The notes beneath the pieces are model-generated. The model saw only the letters and a list, made by a program, of their open reading frames with translations. It was not told where the DNA came from and ran no database searches. From Sphingomonadales bacterium (GTDB taxonomy: Bacteria > Pseudomonadota > Alphaproteobacteria > Sphingomonadales > Sphingomonadaceae), in contig JAFKLV010000306.1 of NCBI GenBank assembly GCA_017304125.1, forward strand, positions 1 through 9,413: DNA of 9,413 nt, in the 5' to 3' direction. The position numbers and the translations under genes were made by a program. Shown here in pieces: positions 1 through 5,057 of this stretch. The first letter of the stretch is position 1; each line of letters starts with the position of its first letter.

Positions 1-1044
1 ATCCAGGCGATTCGCGACGGCAAGACCAAATATACCAATGTCGACGGCACGCAGGAGCTGAAGGAGGCGATCGTCGCCAAGTTCAAGCGCGACAACAGCC
101 TCGACTATACGACGCAGCAGATCAGCGTGAACGTGGGCGGCAAGCACACCCTGTTCAACGCGCTGGTCGCGACGCTCAACCCCGGCGACGAGGTGATCGT
201 GCCGGCGCCTTATTGGGTGAGCTACCCCGACGTGGTGCAGTTCGCCGGCGCGACCCCGGTGGTCGTCGCGGCGGGCGCGGCGCAGGGCTATAAGCTGACC
301 CCGGCGATGCTCGAGGCGGCGATCACCCCGCGCACCAAGTGGCTGATCCTCAATTCCCCGTCGAACCCGACCGGCGCGGCCTATACCGCCGCCGAGCTGA
401 AGGCGCTGGGCGAGGTGCTGGAGCGGCACCCGCAGGTGTGGATCTTCGCCGACGATATGTACGAGCATATCGTCTATGACGATTTCGCCTTTGCGACCAT
501 CGCCGAGGTCTGCCCGTCGCTTTATGAGCGCACGCTGACCGTCAACGGCTGTTCGAAGGCCTATGCGATGACCGGCTGGCGGATCGGCTTCGCCGCCGGC
601 GCGCCGTGGCTGATCAAGGCGATGGCCAAGCTGCAGTCGCAATCGACCTCCAACCCGTGCTCGATCGCGCAGGCGGCGGCGACCGCGGCGCTCAACGGCG
701 ACCAGTCGTTCCTCATCGAGCGCAACGCCGCATTCAAGTCACGCCGCGATCTCGTGGTGTCGATGCTCAACCAGACGCCGGGCATCACCTGCCCGCGCCC
801 CGAAGGCGCCTTCTACGTCTATCCCGAAGTGTCGGGGCTGATCGGCAAGACCACCCCGGGCGGCAAGCGGATCGAGAACGACAGCGATTTCGTCGCCTAT
901 CTGCTCGAAGATGCGCGGGTCGCGGCGGTGCAGGGCGTGGCGTTCGGCCTCTCGCCGGCGATGCGCATCAGCTACGCCACCGGCGAGGACGTGTTGCGCG
1001 AGGCGTGCGAGCGGATCCAGCGCGCCTGCACCGCGCTGCGCTGA
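1..1044 (+). CDS. Class I/II aspartate aminotransferase, 5'-truncated by the window edge
   Basis: PLP-dependent fold-type I aminotransferase, most like the aspartate/aromatic-acid group (aspartate + 2-oxoglutarate to oxaloacetate + glutamate), cytosolic. The frame is open from base 1, giving 347 visible residues; the family is about 400 long, so roughly 50 N-terminal residues lie outside. Landmarks: the NSPSNPTG loop (nt 352-375), whose Asn at 364-366 binds the PLP phenol oxygen; the ADDMY stretch with the pyridine-binding Asp at 451-453 and Tyr at 460-462; the NGCSKAYAMTGWR motif with the Schiff-base Lys at 556-558; and the substrate-carboxylate Arg in MRISYA at 964-966. All key residues are present and the frame is intact to TGA. 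A start inside the window (GTG at 127) would delete conserved N-terminal sequence, so the gene is cut by the window. The class call is secure; substrate specificity (aspartate, or aspartate plus prephenate) cannot be settled here. Confidence 0.93.
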   Translation: MQAIRDGKTKYTNVDGTQELKEAIVAKFKRDNSLDYTTQQISVNVGGKHTLFNALVATLNPGDEVIVPAPYWVSYPDVVQFAGATPVVVAAGAAQGYKLTPAMLEAAITPRTKWLILNSPSNPTGAAYTAAELKALGEVLERHPQVWIFADDMYEHIVYDDFAFATIAEVCPSLYERTLTVNGCSKAYAMTGWRIGFAAGAPWLIKAMAKLQSQSTSNPCSIAQAAATAALNGDQSFLIERNAAFKSRRDLVVSMLNQTPGITCPRPEGAFYVYPEVSGLIGKTTPGGKRIENDSDFVAYLLEDARVAAVQGVAFGLSPAMRISYATGEDVLREACERIQRACTALR

Positions 1045-1051
1045 GCAAGAT

Positions 1052-1124
1052 TTCAGCCGCGAAACACAGCGTTTCGGTTCTCGCAATACAAAGGCAATGA
1101 ACCGAATCCTATGTAGCGGCTGAA
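1052..1124. repeat. Nested inverted repeats downstream of the aminotransferase
   Basis: A 9-bp perfect outer pair (TTCAGCCGC at 1052-1060, GCGGCTGAA at 1116-1124) encloses an 8-bp perfect inner pair (TTCGGTTC at 1073-1080, GAACCGAA at 1099-1106). A competing small hairpin, GAAAC (1061-1065) with GTTTC (1071-1075), shares bases with the inner stem. The structure begins 7 nt after the aminotransferase stop. There is no T-run, so it is not a classical intrinsic terminator. It could be a U-tract-less terminator, a structured leader for the downstream small gene, or a small RNA. Confidence 0.45.
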
Positions 1125-1182
1125 CACCGGCGTCAGCGCGGGTTCAGCGACAACAAATTACAGGCTTTCTTGGCTTCTGGCG

Positions 1183-1208
1183 CGGCACCCCCCGGTGTGG
1201 CTGTGCCG
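1183..1208. repeat. GC-rich hairpin upstream of the small membrane protein gene
   Basis: CGGCAC at 1183-1188 pairs with GTGCCG at 1203-1208; an alternative short inner pairing is CACC (1186-1189) with GGTG (1194-1197). It ends 26 nt before the ATG at 1235 and, with the nested repeats at 1052-1124, makes the 190-nt spacer 1045-1234 unusually rich in hairpins. No clear -35/-10 pair was found in the spacer. A function as leader structure or terminator is only a possibility. Confidence 0.3.
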
Positions 1209-1234
1209 GAAGCGAGTCGAGAAGAGTTAAGCGA

Positions 1235-1375
1235 ATGATTCAGTTTCTGAAATCGACCTTCCTTTGGCAATTTGCGGGAGGGTTCCTGATTGGCGCGATC
1301 GGGCTGTTCGCGCTGCATCCCGCGTCCACCGTCGCCGCCGCGACCGACGCGCCGACCCATATCGCCAAGCGCTGA
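1235..1375 (+). CDS. Small single-pass membrane protein, 46 aa, function unknown
   Basis: A short frame starts with ATG at 1235 (MIQFLKSTFLWQF...) and ends at TGA 1373-1375. A modest GAGAAGAG purine stretch lies about 9 nt upstream as a possible ribosome binding site. The protein has a short N-terminus with one Lys, a hydrophobic glycine-rich segment at about residues 8-28 (W11 to L27) that would span the inner membrane once, and a polar tail with Ala/Thr/Asp ending in AKR. I do not recognise a named family. Evidence that it is real: a coherent amphipathic and transmembrane layout, a start near a purine-rich stretch, and a position just 36 nt upstream of msrA on the same strand, where coupling is plausible. 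It could be a small inner-membrane peptide or an uncleaved signal anchor. Against it: the short length alone cannot exclude chance. Confidence 0.6.
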   Translation: MIQFLKSTFLWQFAGGFLIGAIGLFALHPASTVAAATDAPTHIAKR

Positions 1376-1382
1376 TAGCGCA

Positions 1383-1396
1383 GCGCCCGCGGGCGC
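1383..1396. repeat. 14-bp perfect palindrome between the small gene and msrA
   Basis: GCGCCCGCGGGCGC is its own reverse complement and sits 7 nt after the small gene's stop, followed directly by C then TTATATAA (1398-1405), itself an 8-bp palindrome. The layout (GC stem, then A/T-rich stretch) resembles a weak terminator or attenuator between the two genes, but the A/T stretch is not a T-run. It could equally be a protein-binding site overlapping an msrA promoter. Confidence 0.35.
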
Positions 1397-1397
1397 C

Positions 1398-1420
1398 TTA
1401 TATAAGCGGATATGATCCGC
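1398..1420 (+). promoter_or_regulatory. Possible msrA -10 element and start-codon hairpin
   Basis: TATATA (1399-1404) or TATAAG (1401-1406) lies 5-7 nt before the msrA ATG at 1412, the distance expected for a -10 box driving a transcript that starts at or near the ATG itself. No good -35 is visible and no Shine-Dalgarno precedes the ATG. If instead the transcript starts further upstream, GCGGAT (1406-1411) and ATCCGC (1415-1420) form a 6-bp stem with exactly the start codon ATG in the loop. The two readings are alternatives; both are inferred. Confidence 0.3.
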
Positions 1421-2068
1421 GCTCCATTGACGATCGCCGCGGTCCTGATGGCCGCCAGCCTTCCCTTCTTGCCCGCCCGCGCCGAGCGGGCGGTGTCGAT
1501 CCCGCCGCCGGCGCACGACGTGCCGGCAACGCCGAGCGCGCAGACCGCGATTCTCGCCGGTGGATGCTTCTGGGGAATGGAGGCAGTGTTCGAACGCGTG
1601 AAGGGCGTCCGCGCCGTGACCTCGGGCTATGCCGGGGGGCTGGCGCGCACCGCCACTTATACCGCAGTTTCGAGCGAAACGACCAAACATGCCGAGGCGG
1701 TGCGGATCGTGTTCGATCCGCGCAAGGTGAGCTATGGCACGTTGCTGCGCATCTATTTCTCGATCGCGCATGATCCGACCCAGCTCAACCGGCAGGGGCC
1801 GGATCGCGGCCCGAGCTATCGCTCGGCGATTTTCCCGCAGTCGGAAGCGCAGCGCGAGGTGGCGGAGGATTATATCGCGCAGCTGACCCGCGCCCATGCC
1901 TGGTCGCGGCCGATCGTGACGACGATCGAGCGCGGCGATTTCTTCCCGGCTGAGAAATACCACCAGAATTTCTACAACCGTAACCCGACCCACCCCTATA
2001 TCGTGCGGTGGGACAAGCCGAAGGTCGCCGCCTTTCAGGCGGCGTTCCCCACGCTGGCGATGAGATAG
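1412..2068 (+). CDS. msrA: Peptide-methionine (S)-S-oxide reductase MsrA, exported, single-cysteine
   Basis: Reduces the S-epimer of methionine sulfoxide in oxidised proteins. The 218-aa product opens with a signal peptide (hydrophobic residues 5-20, likely cleavage after LPARA at 24) and a Pro/Ala-rich linker, suggesting a periplasmic or membrane-tethered enzyme. The catalytic domain begins with GGCFWG (nucleophile Cys52), then GYAGG (72-76), the proton-relay Glu in KHAEAV (Glu95), Asp131 and Tyr136 in PDRGPSYRS, and the YHQNFYNRNPTHPYI block near the end. Cys52 is the only cysteine in the protein: both C-terminal resolving cysteines of the E. coli enzyme are absent. An in-frame TAA lies at 1403-1405, so ATG 1412 is the first possible start; it has no Shine-Dalgarno. 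The gene sits 36 nt behind the small membrane gene and converges on the Trm112-type gene. Family assignment is secure; export is a confident inference. Confidence 0.95.
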   Translation: MIRAPLTIAAVLMAASLPFLPARAERAVSIPPPAHDVPATPSAQTAILAGGCFWGMEAVFERVKGVRAVTSGYAGGLARTATYTAVSSETTKHAEAVRIVFDPRKVSYGTLLRIYFSIAHDPTQLNRQGPDRGPSYRSAIFPQSEAQREVAEDYIAQLTRAHAWSRPIVTTIERGDFFPAEKYHQNFYNRNPTHPYIVRWDKPKVAAFQAAFPTLAMR

Positions 2069-2076
2069 CCCTCCCT

Positions 2077-2095
2077 GTCCGCCGTTCAGGCGGGC
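2077..2095. terminator. Possible bidirectional terminator hairpin between convergent genes
   Basis: GTCCGCC (2077-2083) pairs with GGCGGGC (2089-2095) through seven pairs including one G-U, with loop GTTCA. It lies in the 17-nt gap between the msrA stop and the convergent Trm112-type stop, and its loop contains the latter's stop codon. No T-run follows on either strand, so termination is inferred mainly from position. Confidence 0.35.
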
Positions 2096-2262
2096 GAAGC
2101 GAGCGGCCGCGCTTCCTCGATCAGCAGCACCGGCACGCCGTCGCGGATCGGATAGGCGACACCGCCGGCGGCCGACACCAATTCCTGCGCCGGCTCGTCA
2201 TAGACGAGCGGCTGGCGCGTCACCGGGCAGACCAGACGTTCGAGCAGCCAGGCGTCGATCAT
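2086..2262 (-). CDS. Trm112/YcaR-family small protein, 58 aa
   Basis: A 58-aa member of the Trm112-like family (bacterial YcaR/UPF0434 type). The signature is the N-terminal LLERLVCPVTRQPL (residues 6-19) and the central AYPIRDGVPVLLIEEAR (36-52). Members of this fold in eukaryotes and archaea activate methyltransferases; the role of the bacterial stand-alone form is not well defined. In YcaR the first motif is CPxC with a further Cys near position 30. Here only Cys12 is kept (Thr15 and Ser30 at the other places), so zinc binding is unlikely; from memory similar CP-x-T forms occur in alphaproteobacteria. The ATG overlaps the stop of the upstream LON-domain gene (ATGA), which fixes the start and indicates translational coupling; a longer upstream reading frame extends into that gene and has no support. 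It is the last gene of the cnoX operon. Confidence 0.85.
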   Translation of the reverse strand: MIDAWLLERLVCPVTRQPLVYDEPAQELVSAAGGVAYPIRDGVPVLLIEEARPLASPA

Positions 2263-2870
2263 TGCAGCGTCACGCGGTCCTGGCCGTCGTGACGGCCGAA
2301 GAATTGCAGCAACTGGACGATCAGCTCCGCGCGATCGGCGATCGTGGTGGTTTCGAGCAAGGCCTGTTTCGCGGCGGAATCGAACGGCGCGATCTGCGCA
2401 ATGCCGTTGACGAGGCTGGCGTCGTCGAGCCGCCCCACCGCATCCCAATCGACCGCATAGCCCTGCACCTCGGCAAAGCGCTTCGATTCAAGCTCAAGCC
2501 CGGCCCGCGCGGCGAGCGACAAATCGTCGTCGGGTGCGACGGGGAGCAATTCGGCCTCGATCTGGCGGAACGGAGTCGACACCTCCAGTTCGCGCGCGAC
2601 GCGGAACAGCGACACACCCTCGAGGATGACGTTCGAGCGACCGTCCTCCAGCATCTCGATATCGGAGATCCGCCCGACGCAGCCGATATCGTAGAGCTGC
2701 GGGACTTTCGCATCGGCATCGCCGCGCGGCTGGATCATCCCGATCCGCCGGTCGCGCGCCATCGCATCCGACACCAAGGCGCGATAGCGCGGCTCGAAGA
2801 TATGCAGCGGCAGGTGCATCCCCGGAAACAGGATCGCACCAGCCAGAGGAAAGATCGACAGCCGCGTCAT
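2259..2870 (-). CDS. Stand-alone LON N-terminal (substrate-binding) domain protein
   Basis: A 203-aa protein made almost entirely of the domain found at the N-terminus of Lon protease: LSIFPLAGAILFPGMHLPLHIFEPRYR at residues 4-30 is the hallmark, followed by the GCVGRISDIEMLEDGRSNVILEG strand region (63-85), then a helical segment to about 193. The AAA+ ATPase and Ser-Lys protease parts of Lon are absent, so it is not a protease. Such proteins are presumed to bind unfolded or specific polypeptides, but their job is not established. It begins 3 nt after the CnoX stop and ends by ATGA overlap with the Trm112-type gene, so all three are very likely one transcript. The CnoX neighbour fits a role in protein quality control (inference). 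The ATG at 2870 directly precedes the conserved TRLSIFPL start. Confidence 0.92.
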   Translation of the reverse strand: MTRLSIFPLAGAILFPGMHLPLHIFEPRYRALVSDAMARDRRIGMIQPRGDADAKVPQLYDIGCVGRISDIEMLEDGRSNVILEGVSLFRVARELEVSTPFRQIEAELLPVAPDDDLSLAARAGLELESKRFAEVQGYAVDWDAVGRLDDASLVNGIAQIAPFDSAAKQALLETTTIADRAELIVQLLQFFGRHDGQDRVTLQ

Positions 2871-2873
2871 CTA

Positions 2874-3785
2874 CTACCCGAACAGAACCGCGGAAAGCTT
2901 GCGGCGCTGCTGCGCCACCCAGGGGTCTTCCAGCCCGACCACCTCGAACAATTTGAGCAATTGCTGGCGCGCCGCGCCCTCGTTCCAGTCGCGCTCGGCC
3001 GCGGTGATCGCGAGGAAGCCTTCGGCCGCCGCATCGCGATCGCCCGCCGCCATCCGCGCATTGGCGAGATCGTAGCGCGCCTGAAGATCGTCGGGGTTCG
3101 CCGCCACCCTGGCCTCCAACGGGCCGAGATCGTCGACCGCCGGGGCGGAGCGGGCGAGATCGAGCGCCGATCTGGCGCGCTCGATATCGGGGAGCTTGGC
3201 CAGTTCCTCCGGCAGAGCCGCGATCGCCGCCTCGGCGGCGGCGGTGTCGCCGCTCGCGACCAACGCACGAATCCGGCCCGAAACGACCGCGGGGTGATCG
3301 GGCGCCATTTCGGTCAGCTGGTCGAAGATCGACAGCGCGCGCTCGGCGTCGCCCGCGGCGAGCACTTCCTCGCCCATCGCGATCAGCGGCTCGAGCTCGG
3401 CTTCCTGCGCCTGCGCCTCGCCCTGGATCGGCAGCTGGCGCAGCAATTGATCGAGCATCACGCGCAGCTGCGATTCGGTGCGCGCGCTGGTCAGATCGGC
3501 GACGAGCTGGCCCTGGAACATCGCATAGACGGTGGGGATCGAGCGCACCTGGAATTGCGCGGCGATGAACTGGTTCTTGTCGGTATCGATCTTGGCCAGC
3601 ACCACGCCCTTGTCGGCATAGGCTGCGGCGACCTTTTCCAGCACCGGGCCGAGCGCCTTGCACGGCCCGCACCATTCCGCCCAGAAATCGATGATCACGA
3701 GCTGCGTCATCGACGGCTCGACCACATCGCGGCGGAACGCCTGCACCGCCGCCTTTTCCGCTTCGTTCATTCCAAGGGTCGCCAA
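2874..3785 (-). CDS. cnoX: Thioredoxin-TPR co-chaperone CnoX/YbbN
   Basis: A 303-aa cytosolic protein with a thioredoxin domain (about residues 12-115) and a C-terminal tetratricopeptide region (about 120-303, with TPR-like blocks at 130-165 and 230-260). The active site is intact, WCGPC with Cys39 and Cys42, and the cis-proline lies in RSIPTVYAM. E. coli CnoX lacks a functional CxxC, whereas the Caulobacter form keeps it, so this protein probably combines holdase activity with thiol-disulfide reduction, handing clients to GroEL or DnaK in the E. coli model. The likely start is TTG at 3785: AGGAAG lies 8 nt upstream, while the in-frame ATG at 3770 (residue 6) has no comparable site. It is the first gene of an operon with the LON-domain and Trm112-type genes. 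The 265 nt upstream hold hairpins but no clear promoter. Confidence 0.93.
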   Translation of the reverse strand: MATLGMNEAEKAAVQAFRRDVVEPSMTQLVIIDFWAEWCGPCKALGPVLEKVAAAYADKGVVLAKIDTDKNQFIAAQFQVRSIPTVYAMFQGQLVADLTSARTESQLRVMLDQLLRQLPIQGEAQAQEAELEPLIAMGEEVLAAGDAERALSIFDQLTEMAPDHPAVVSGRIRALVASGDTAAAEAAIAALPEELAKLPDIERARSALDLARSAPAVDDLGPLEARVAANPDDLQARYDLANARMAAGDRDAAAEGFLAITAAERDWNEGAARQQLLKLFEVVGLEDPWVAQQRRKLSAVLFG

Positions 3786-3830
3786 GAGCCGCTTCCTGCT
3801 AAATTACCTGCGGCCCTTATGTGGGGACAG

Positions 3831-3854
3831 GCCGGGGGAAGCAAACCCCCCGGC
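3831..3854 (-). promoter_or_regulatory. GC hairpin in the cnoX leader
   Basis: GCCGGGGG (3831-3838) pairs with CCCCCGGC (3847-3854), an 8-bp perfect stem with an 8-nt A-rich loop on the plus strand. It lies 46 nt upstream of the cnoX TTG. It lacks a following T-run on the minus strand, so it may be leader structure or a weak terminator for readthrough from the porin gene. Confidence 0.35.
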
Positions 3855-3916
3855 GCGTTCCGAGCGATGAATTGCGGCCCCTGCCGGCCGTTATCCCTTC
3901 TCCCCCTTCTTCTTCT

Positions 3917-4024
3917 CCCCTCCCTCGTGAAGGGAGGGGTCGGGGGTGGGTGGGCATGAAGCGCGCGGAGCGTTGCCCCCTCGGGCCAACCCACCCCCAG
4001 CCCCTCCCTTGTTCAAGGGAGGGG
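3917..4024. repeat. REP-like element: two inverted 40-nt G/C hairpin units
   Basis: Each unit is a perfect hairpin joined to a G-rich tail. Unit 1: CCCCTCCCT (3917-3925), loop CGTGA, AGGGAGGGG (3931-3939), then TCGGGGGTGGGTGGGC to 3955. Unit 2, inverted: CCCCTCCCTT (4001-4010), loop GTTC, AAGGGAGGGG (4015-4024), preceded by CCAACCCACCCCCAG (3986-4000). The units differ at only a few bases when one is reverse-complemented, and they flank a 30-nt spacer. The whole could form a large cruciform. It lies 26 nt past the porin stop and may also act as its terminator. From memory, similar G/C-rich hairpins are dispersed in sphingomonad genomes; only one copy is in this window. Confidence 0.75.
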
Positions 4025-4050
4025 AGAAATAATGAAGGGAGGAGGAAGGA

Positions 4051-4899
4051 TCAGAACGAAGCGGTGACCGAGAACAAAGCGGTCGATCCGGCGATCGAGC
4101 TGCCATCCTTGGTCGAGGAGAAGTTCGGCTCGATATAGGCCGAACGCCGCCTGGTGATATCGGTATCGATCCACGCCGCGCTTAGCGTCAGCGGGGTGCC
4201 CTTCACCGCGAAATCGGCGCCGATCATCCAATCCCAATAATGGCCGGTCGGCGCCGCGCTGGTGCCGTTCGGACCAAGCCCGGGGTTGCCATCCGAATAG
4301 CCGAGGTGCGCCTTGGCGGTCAGCGGCGTCTTGGGGATCGCCGCGGTCAGGTCGCTCCAGACATAGAGATTGTCGTGCTTGGCGCCGGGATGATCGGGGA
4401 TGCCGGTCGCATAGCTGGCGGCATTGTTATACCATTCGCCGAGCGCCTGCTGCTTGGGCGCATAAGCCACACCGACGAGCACGCTCGCCGGCCCGACGGT
4501 GCCGGAGAGCTTCACATAGGGCTCGGCAAAATCGGTTTTGTTGGCTCCGCCCGGATACATGTACCAGGTGAGCCCGACATCGGCGGAGATGCCGCTGCCC
4601 AGCGAGCGTTTATAGCCGCCGATCAGATCCAGCTCCATATTGGCGCCGCCGAACGTGCCCCAGCCGGCAAGGTTCGAGGCCCAGGTGCTGACGTAGAAGC
4701 CGCTTTTGTGGGTGACGGTGAAGCCGCCCTGCACGGCAGCATGCTTGTCTGTCTGGGATACGCCGCGGAGGCGATAGTCGCTGACCAGAGCGACGCTGCC
4801 GGTGACGGTGACGTCTTTGGGCGGCGCGGTTTCCTGCGCGGCGGCAGGCATGGCGGCTAGGCCGAAGGCCAAAGCGGAAACGAGATAGACTGTCTTCAA
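4051..4899 (-). CDS. TorF-family putative outer-membrane porin
   Basis: A 282-aa protein of the TorF/Gcw_chp family, predicted outer-membrane beta-barrels found widely in Proteobacteria. It has a signal peptide (hydrophobic 5-17, likely cleavage after AMPAAA at 21), a conserved VTGSVALVSDYRLRGVSQTDKHAAVQGGF opening (32-60), alternating aromatic/polar strands (for example GFYVSTWASN at 67-76 and LGLTWYMYPG-like strands near 105-115), and ends in Phe as barrel proteins do for BAM recognition. The start is TTG at 4899, with a textbook AGGAGG 5 nt upstream; the only nearby ATG (residue 17) would destroy the signal peptide. Family relatives often sit near ammonium transport genes, but here the upstream neighbours are the SulP transporter and carbonic anhydrase. 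The substrate is unknown; anion or bicarbonate passage is speculation from context. It has its own leader, so it may be transcribed separately. Confidence 0.88.
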   Translation of the reverse strand: MKTVYLVSALAFGLAAMPAAAQETAPPKDVTVTGSVALVSDYRLRGVSQTDKHAAVQGGFTVTHKSGFYVSTWASNLAGWGTFGGANMELDLIGGYKRSLGSGISADVGLTWYMYPGGANKTDFAEPYVKLSGTVGPASVLVGVAYAPKQQALGEWYNNAASYATGIPDHPGAKHDNLYVWSDLTAAIPKTPLTAKAHLGYSDGNPGLGPNGTSAAPTGHYWDWMIGADFAVKGTPLTLSAAWIDTDITRRRSAYIEPNFSSTKDGSSIAGSTALFSVTASF

Positions 4900-4941
4900 T
4901 GGAACCTCCTTTGGGAAGAGGCTCCTCCTGCTGCGCGATCG

Positions 4942-4977
4942 CCGGTGCTCTCACCTCCGCGAGGAGGCGGGCACCGG
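4942..4977 (-). promoter_or_regulatory. Two-tier hairpin in the porin 5' leader
   Basis: An outer 7-bp pair (CCGGTGC 4942-4948 with GCACCGG 4971-4977) encloses an inner 5-bp pair (CCTCC 4954-4958 with GGAGG 4963-4967, loop GCGA), separated by an asymmetric internal loop. On the minus strand it ends about 43 nt before the porin TTG start. It contains its own GGAGG/CCTCC, and the CCTCC could in principle pair with the porin ribosome binding site AGGAGG. It may be a post-transcriptional control element of the porin or a terminator behind sulP; no T-run follows. Confidence 0.4.
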
Positions 4978-5003
4978 TTGATCGGCAGCTATTACGCTAC
5001 CGC

Positions 5004-5026
5004 AGCAATTTCTCCTGTCTATTGCT
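5004..5026. repeat. Short inverted repeat in the sulP-porin gap
   Basis: AGCAAT (5004-5009) and ATTGCT (5021-5026) are perfect 6-bp arms around 11 nt, in the A/T-richer part of the gap. On the minus strand a possible -10 (TACAAT, 5031-5036) lies just upstream of it, which would place the repeat near the start of the porin transcript. A repressor or activator site is possible; no -35 supports the promoter. Confidence 0.25.
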
Positions 5027-5057
5027 AGATTGTATCGAAACGTTGCTGACTGCCTGC

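Noticed and set aside
1133..1993. 286-codon minus-strand frame across the spacer, small gene and msrA
   Set aside because: Arg-rich, no motif, and conflicts with msrA, whose catalytic motifs are intact on the plus strand.
2263..2448. N-terminal extension of the Trm112-type gene to an upstream start
   Set aside because: The extra 62 residues are Arg/Ala-rich, overlap the LON-domain gene out of frame, and the ATGA-coupled ATG matches the family start.
2494..3675. 393-codon minus-strand frame overlapping cnoX and the LON-domain gene in another phase
   Set aside because: Arg/Gly/Ala-rich off-frame reading of two well-supported genes.
2262..3959. 565-codon plus-strand open frame opposite the LON-domain and cnoX genes
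   Set aside because: His/Arg/Asp/Gln-rich composition without recognisable domains, lying antisense to two clear family members; typical GC-rich shadow frame.
4900..5057. Known riboswitch class in the porin leader
   Set aside because: I looked for glycine, SAM, cobalamin, TPP and fluoride consensus pieces and found none that fit.
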